Shown: positions 60,836 to 64,000 of the stretch, in pieces
Position numbering within the stretch: position 1 is the stretch's first letter
Layout: each line of letters starts with the position of its first letter
Assembly (NCBI RefSeq): GCF_004011095.1
Contig: NZ_CP028129.1
Location: forward strand, 558,001 to 622,000
DNA from: Rathayibacter rathayi
GTDB lineage: Bacteria > Actinomycetota > Actinomycetes > Actinomycetales > Microbacteriaceae
Direction: 5' to 3'
DNA length: 64,000 nucleotides
Notes under the pieces: generated by a model
What the model saw: only the letters and a program-made list of their open reading frames with translations
What the model was told of the DNA's origin: nothing
Databases searched by the model: none
Position numbers and translations under genes: made by a program

Positions 60836-61357
60836 CTAGAAGAGCGTCGTGGAGTCCTCGACGACAGGAGCGATGGGGGAGTCGGGCGCCGCTGCGGTCG
60901 GCCAGCCGGGCCCCGCGTCGACGGGCTGTCGGCGCTGATAGGCGGTCGCGGCGTTTCGCGCGCGCACGTCGGCGGCCTCGTTCATCCGGTGGTTCGCGTG
61001 CCCCTTTACCCACTCGAAGGTGACGGGACGGCCCTGCAGCTCCTCGTCGAGCGCCTGGATGATCTCGACGTTCATCACCGGCTTGCCGTCGGCCTTGCGC
61101 CAGCCCTTCCGCTTCCAGCCCGGCAGCCACTCGGTGCAGGCTTTGATCGCGTACTGGCTGTCGCAGAGGATGTGCAGCGGCTCCTCCTCCTGCGCGGTCG
61201 CCCGCAGCAGCTCGAGCACCGCGGTGAGTTCGCCGATGTTGTTCGTGCCGTGCGCCCAGCCGCCCGCCGCCCAGCGCTCGTCGTCCACATACCAGGCCCA
61301 GCCGGCGGGGCCGGGGTTGCCCAGTGCGGACCCGTCTGCGGCGGCGATGATGCTCAC
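60836..61357 (-). CDS. rnhA: Ribonuclease HI
   Basis: 173 residues from GTG 61357 (ribosome site GAGGAGAAACG). RNase H residues: first Asp in IAAADGSALGNPGPAGWAWY, Glu in NNIGELTAVLELL, Asp in LCDSQYAIKACTEW, and the final VKGHANHRMNEAADVRAR with His and Asp. The basic handle WKRKGWRKADGKPVMN is present. It cuts RNA in RNA-DNA hybrids. A Pro/Ala-rich tail of about 25 residues extends beyond the catalytic domain. Confidence 0.92.
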   Translation of the reverse strand: MSIIAAADGSALGNPGPAGWAWYVDDERWAAGGWAHGTNNIGELTAVLELLRATAQEEEPLHILCDSQYAIKACTEWLPGWKRKGWRKADGKPVMNVEIIQALDEELQGRPVTFEWVKGHANHRMNEAADVRARNAATAYQRRQPVDAGPGWPTAAAPDSPIAPVVEDSTTLF

Positions 61358-61667
61358 GTTCGTTTCTCCTCGTGCTCTCGGTACTCGCGCCGGTGCGGCG
61401 CCCTCCGAGGGTAGTCGGCCCCCACCCCGGGACGGGGAGGACGGCGTGTGCCGAGGGCGTCCCCGCGGTCGAGGAAGCCGCAAGCGCCCGACTGCGCGCA
61501 CTGACCCTGTCGGTGTGCATGACACACCGGCCGCATCGGTGTGAGTTCTTTCACGCCTTTTCTGGATCGAGGACAGGGTGCTTTCCTACCTTCTTTGTAT
61601 GGTCGCCGCTGCGCGGTGCTCGTCACCGGACAGCGACAGTAGTGAAGGAAATCGAAGGTGGAGTCAG
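61358..61667. other. Intergenic region before the secreted toxin-like gene
   Basis: No gene is supported. CGGTGTG-N5-CACACCG (61511-61529) is a seven-base inverted repeat of operator type. The last 100 bases become AT-richer, matching the following two genes. Confidence 0.5.
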
Positions 61668-62351
61668 GTGTTTCGATCAAAGTTGTTTGCCCACATCGCG
61701 TCGATCGCGATGGTAGGAGGTCTTCTCGCTCCAGCCGCAGTGGCGGACGAGCACAGTACGAGTGGCGAAGTGCGCATCGGAGTCATGATCGACGGCGTTC
61801 TGACTCCGGCCGACCCTGCTGACATCGCCGCGGCGACCGCCGGCCTCCCCGACCGGTCTTCCGGACAGGGCGGCGACGCGACGCCGCAGTTGATCGACTG
61901 GAACCAGTGGTTTGGCTGTTTCAGCCTGAACCATGAAGACGACGTGTTCGCGCAATACGTGCACTGGTGGGACGGGGAATCCCAGGACGTCAGACTGAAG
62001 TGTGGGACCGGCGGGGCGAAGACTGGGTGGGGTTATAAGCACATCCGGGGGGAGCACGAGCGGAACTGGCAGGATGAATTCGACGCGGCGCGAGCGGCGG
62101 GTTGGGATCCGAGGAACGATCGGATGGAGTCCTGGGACGATCTGATGTCCTTCTCCACGGGGCAGGCCATTCGCTATCCTGAGTTCCGCGGTGGAAACAC
62201 TGTCAATAAGAGTCGTTGCGCGGTGAGTGAGGTCATTTTCTATCGTGTCAATTCCGGAGAGCGCGTGTATTCCTTTAGAGTACGCTCCGCCTGGGCGAGT
62301 GATAGCGACCGCTTGATTACCAGTTTCCCCCAGAAAAAGGAGATTTGCTAA
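61668..62351 (+). CDS. Secreted toxin-like protein (possible BECR-fold nuclease)
   Basis: 227 residues from GTG 61668 (AAGGTGGAG upstream). A Sec signal peptide (FRSKLFAHIASIAMVGGLLA PAAVA) is followed by a linker. A C-terminal domain (about 115-227) starts GWGYKHIRGEHERNWQDEFD, continues WDDLMSFSTGQAIRYPEF and NKSRCAVSEVIFYRVN, and ends DSDRLITSFPQKKEIC. The G-Y-x-H-I-x-x-x-H helix followed by strands and a terminal ITSFP is the layout of Barnase/EndoU/colicin-type (BECR) nuclease toxins. AT-richer than the core genes. The next gene starts immediately after the TAA. Confidence 0.65.
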   Translation: MFRSKLFAHIASIAMVGGLLAPAAVADEHSTSGEVRIGVMIDGVLTPADPADIAAATAGLPDRSSGQGGDATPQLIDWNQWFGCFSLNHEDDVFAQYVHWWDGESQDVRLKCGTGGAKTGWGYKHIRGEHERNWQDEFDAARAAGWDPRNDRMESWDDLMSFSTGQAIRYPEFRGGNTVNKSRCAVSEVIFYRVNSGERVYSFRVRSAWASDSDRLITSFPQKKEIC

Positions 62352-62660
62352 ATGAACGATAATTTCCGGGAAGTGCGATTCTTCCCCGACCTAACCGCTT
62401 CCTTTTGTCTCTGGGCGTCGAAGGTGGAGAACATCACCCCCACGGCGACCGAGCTCGGTGCGAGCCAGGAGCTCGAAGACAGGATCACGGCGTGGTATCA
62501 GGTATGGGAGGACCAACGCCCTTGGGACGGCGGCTTCACTTCGCCCGACGTCGAACGCACCTGGGAAGAGGAGGGCGACCGGATCGTCCTCGAGCTACGG
62601 CGCGAACTCGAAGGAACGGGAATCACGATCGTCCCGCGCTTCGGCGGCAAGCTGACCTGA
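62352..62660 (+). CDS. Small acidic cytosolic protein, candidate immunity protein
   Basis: 102 residues. The ATG directly abuts the stop of the secreted protein (TAAATG), with its AAGGAG ribosome site inside that gene. Trp- and Glu-rich, no signal peptide: VRFFPDLTASFCLWASKVEN, LEDRITAWYQVWEDQRPWDG, VERTWEEEGDRIVLELRREL. The strict coupling, acidity and location in the cytosol fit an immunity protein for the preceding secreted toxin-like protein. I recognise no named family. Confidence 0.6.
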   Translation: MNDNFREVRFFPDLTASFCLWASKVENITPTATELGASQELEDRITAWYQVWEDQRPWDGGFTSPDVERTWEEEGDRIVLELRRELEGTGITIVPRFGGKLT

Positions 62661-62735
62661 CGAGCGCGACGCGATCACGCACTCGGGTGCGCGGGCCGCA
62701 CGAGGATCAGCTGCCGAAGGAGCGTCCGAGCCCGC

Positions 62736-63179
62736 TCATCGCTCATCCGCCGCTCGCGCGAGCACGTCCACCGCGTAGCCGTAGCCCGCGATGCCCGCCC
62801 CGACGATCACCGCGACCGCGATGTCCGAAAGGTAGGAGTGCTGCCGGAACGATTCGCGCCGGTGCACGTTGCTGACGTGCACCTCGACCATCGGCAGCTC
62901 GGTCGCGAGCACGGCGTCGCGGATGGCGATCGAGGTGTGCGTGTAGGCCCCCGCATTGAGCACCACCCCCAAGGCGGTGCCGCGCGCCGCGTGCAGCCGG
63001 TCGATGATCGCGCCCTCCGAGCTGCTCTGGAAGGCCTCGATCGCCAGGCCGTGGCGCTCGGCGGCCTCGGCGGCGAGCGCCTCTGCGTCGGCGAGGGTGT
63101 CCGAGCCGTAGAGTTCGGGCTCGCGGGTGCCGAGCAGGTTCAGGTTCGGGCCGTTGAGGACGAGGATCGGCAGCTTCAC
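62736..63179 (-). CDS. aroQ: Type II 3-dehydroquinate dehydratase
   Basis: 147 residues from GTG 63179. Family signature [20 protein letters not shown] with the catalytic Tyr and Arg region, [16 protein letters not shown], the active site [17 protein letters not shown] (Asn/His), and [20 protein letters not shown]. It converts 3-dehydroquinate to 3-dehydroshikimate in aromatic amino-acid synthesis as a dodecamer. A TAGGGT -10 lies six bases upstream of the start, so the transcript is likely leaderless. Confidence 0.96.
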   Translation of the reverse strand: MKLPILVLNGPNLNLLGTREPELYGSDTLADAEALAAEAAERHGLAIEAFQSSSEGAIIDRLHAARGTALGVVLNAGAYTHTSIAIRDAVLATELPMVEVHVSNVHRRESFRQHSYLSDIAVAVIVGAGIAGYGYAVDVLARAADER

Positions 63180-63268
63180 GCTCCGACCCTAGCGCCGGCC
63201 GTCCGCGCGAGTGGGAGCGGCCCCCGCGGGCCACAGGGTGTCCGGCCGGAACCGGCTCGGTTCGGGGG

Positions 63269-64000
63269 TCAGACCGCCAGCGGCAGCTTCTCGGCCAGCA
63301 GGCGCAGCCGGAGGGCCTGGAGCTCGGCGGTCAGCTCGGGCGGCAGCCGGTCGCCGAACTGCGCGAAGAACTCCTCGGTGAGCGTGCACTCCTCCAGCCA
63401 GGCCTCGACCGGGACGGAGAACAGCTCCTCCTTCTGAACCGCGGTCAGCGGGAGCCCGTGCGTGTTGATCGCGAGCGGCAGGTCGCCGAGCGGGCTGCGC
63501 CGCGCCTCCGCCAGCCCCTCCACCCGGCGGACGAGCCACTGGAGCACCCGCGCGTTCTCGCCGAATCCGGGCCAGAGGAAGTCGCCGTCCGCGTCCTTCC
63601 GAAACCAGTTCACCTGGAATACGGCGGGCGCCTTCTCGCCCAGCTCGGCGCCGATCGCCAGCCAGTGCGCGAAGTAGTCGGCCATGTTGTAGCCGCAGAA
63701 GGGGAGCATCGCGAACGGGTCGCGGCGCAGCTCGCCGACTGTGCCCTCTGCGGCGGCGGTCTTCTCGGAGGCGATGGTCGCCCCGAGGAAGACGCCGTGC
63801 TGCCACGAGGTGGCTTGCGTCACCAGCGGCACGTTGCTCGCTCGGCGACCGCCGAAGACGATCGCGTCCAGCGGCACTCCGTCGTGGGCGTCCCAGTCCG
63901 CGGAGAGCGACGGGCACTGTTCGGCAGGCGCGGTGAAGCGCGAGTTGGGGTGCGCCGCGGGGGTGCCAGATGCGGGCGTCCACGGCTGCCCGCGCCAGTC
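63269..64000 (-). CDS. pckG: Phosphoenolpyruvate carboxykinase (GTP), C-terminal part
   Basis: The gene enters from beyond base 64000, and the last 243 residues are visible. Diagnostic GTP-PEPCK sequences are present: VPLDAIVFGGRRASNVPLVT, SWQHGVFLGATIASEKTAAA, FAMLPFCGYNMADYFAHWL, VNWFRKDADGDFLWPGFGEN and the C-terminal THGLPLTAVQKEELFSV. It makes PEP from oxaloacetate and GTP in gluconeogenesis. Confidence 0.96.
   Translation of the reverse strand, partial: DWRGQPWTPASGTPAAHPNSRFTAPAEQCPSLSADWDAHDGVPLDAIVFGGRRASNVPLVTQATSWQHGVFLGATIASEKTAAAEGTVGELRRDPFAMLPFCGYNMADYFAHWLAIGAELGEKAPAVFQVNWFRKDADGDFLWPGFGENARVLQWLVRRVEGLAEARRSPLGDLPLAINTHGLPLTAVQKEELFSVPVEAWLEECTLTEEFFAQFGDRLPPELTAELQALRLRLLAEKLPLAV

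Noticed and set aside
61354..61680. Minus-strand frame upstream of RNase HI as an N-terminal extension or separate gene
   Set aside because: The RNase H fold begins at GTG 61357 behind a clear ribosome site; the upstream frame has no support.

Overview
The window comes from a high-GC actinobacterium, most likely a plant-associated member of the Microbacteriaceae (Rathayibacter/Clavibacter/Curtobacterium-like). Supporting signs are the galU-rimJ-glpR-tRNA-Ala block, a SigL/RslA-type ECF pair, mycothiol- and coenzyme F420-linked enzymes, an adjacent levansucrase (GH68) and levanase (GH32), and many promoters whose -10 box lies 6-8 bases from the start codon (leaderless transcripts). The genus is an inference; the family is fairly secure.

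Layout. 1-2.5 kb: a GntR/ABC transporter operon with an operator on its promoter, then tRNA-Arg(CCT). 2.5-6.4 kb: a decayed stretch with one membrane protein, one small VOC protein, a broken membrane-protein gene, unassignable fragments and a broken MFS exporter. 6.5-9.6 kb: small membrane proteins, a secreted SGNH hydrolase and a MarR regulator. 9.7-15.7 kb: a minus-strand F420 operon, fgd - fbiC - alpha/beta hydrolase - Baeyer-Villiger-type monooxygenase - DUF4287. The CofH half of FbiC has lost its radical-SAM cysteines. 15.8-21 kb: VOC protein, PfkB sugar kinase, NCS1 permease with a coupled isochorismatase-like hydrolase, SRPBCC protein and M20 peptidase. 21-25.8 kb: sigL/rslA, DedA, HdeD and small membrane proteins. 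25.8-29.9 kb: a giant helicase-like protein with degenerate ATPase motifs, plus a tiny downstream gene. 29.9-35 kb: mscL, a zinc-ribbon protein, 5-formyl-THF cyclo-ligase, galU, rimJ-like, glpR, tRNA-Ala(CGC), and a short Lsr2 lacking its DNA-binding half.

35-37.5 kb is a second decayed segment: an MFS gene with three small lesions and a ketosynthase III remnant. 37.5-40.1 kb holds a second SGNH hydrolase, a membrane protein and an F420-type PPOX oxidoreductase. 40.3-44.1 kb is a tight five-gene operon: secreted cysteine-containing peptide, lipoprotein, membrane-fusion adaptor with a peptidoglycan-binding domain, ABC ATPase and FtsX/MacB-like permease. It is the best candidate in the window for an undescribed peptide export or bacteriocin-like system. 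44.1-53.1 kb holds a thiolase/quinone reductase/acyl-CoA ligase set, a DinB-like mycothiol transferase, a glycosyltransferase remnant, a CitE-like lyase, a lipase-like hydrolase, a Ddn-like F420 nitroreductase and a two-domain methyltransferase.

53.3-60.8 kb is a rearranged fructan locus. An IS5-type element interrupts a third SGNH gene. A lower-GC GH68 levansucrase and a GH32 levanase follow. The LacI regulator is broken beside an IS3 remnant, while its palindromic operator upstream of the levanase is intact. 60.8-64 kb holds RNase HI, a secreted toxin-like protein with an abutting small immunity-like protein, aroQ, and the 3' part of GTP-dependent PEP carboxykinase.

Working together: F420 made and reduced by the fbiC/fgd operon could serve the PPOX and Ddn-like reductases. 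Levan built by GH68 could be cut by GH32 and the fructose phosphorylated by a PfkB kinase. These links are inferences from gene content.
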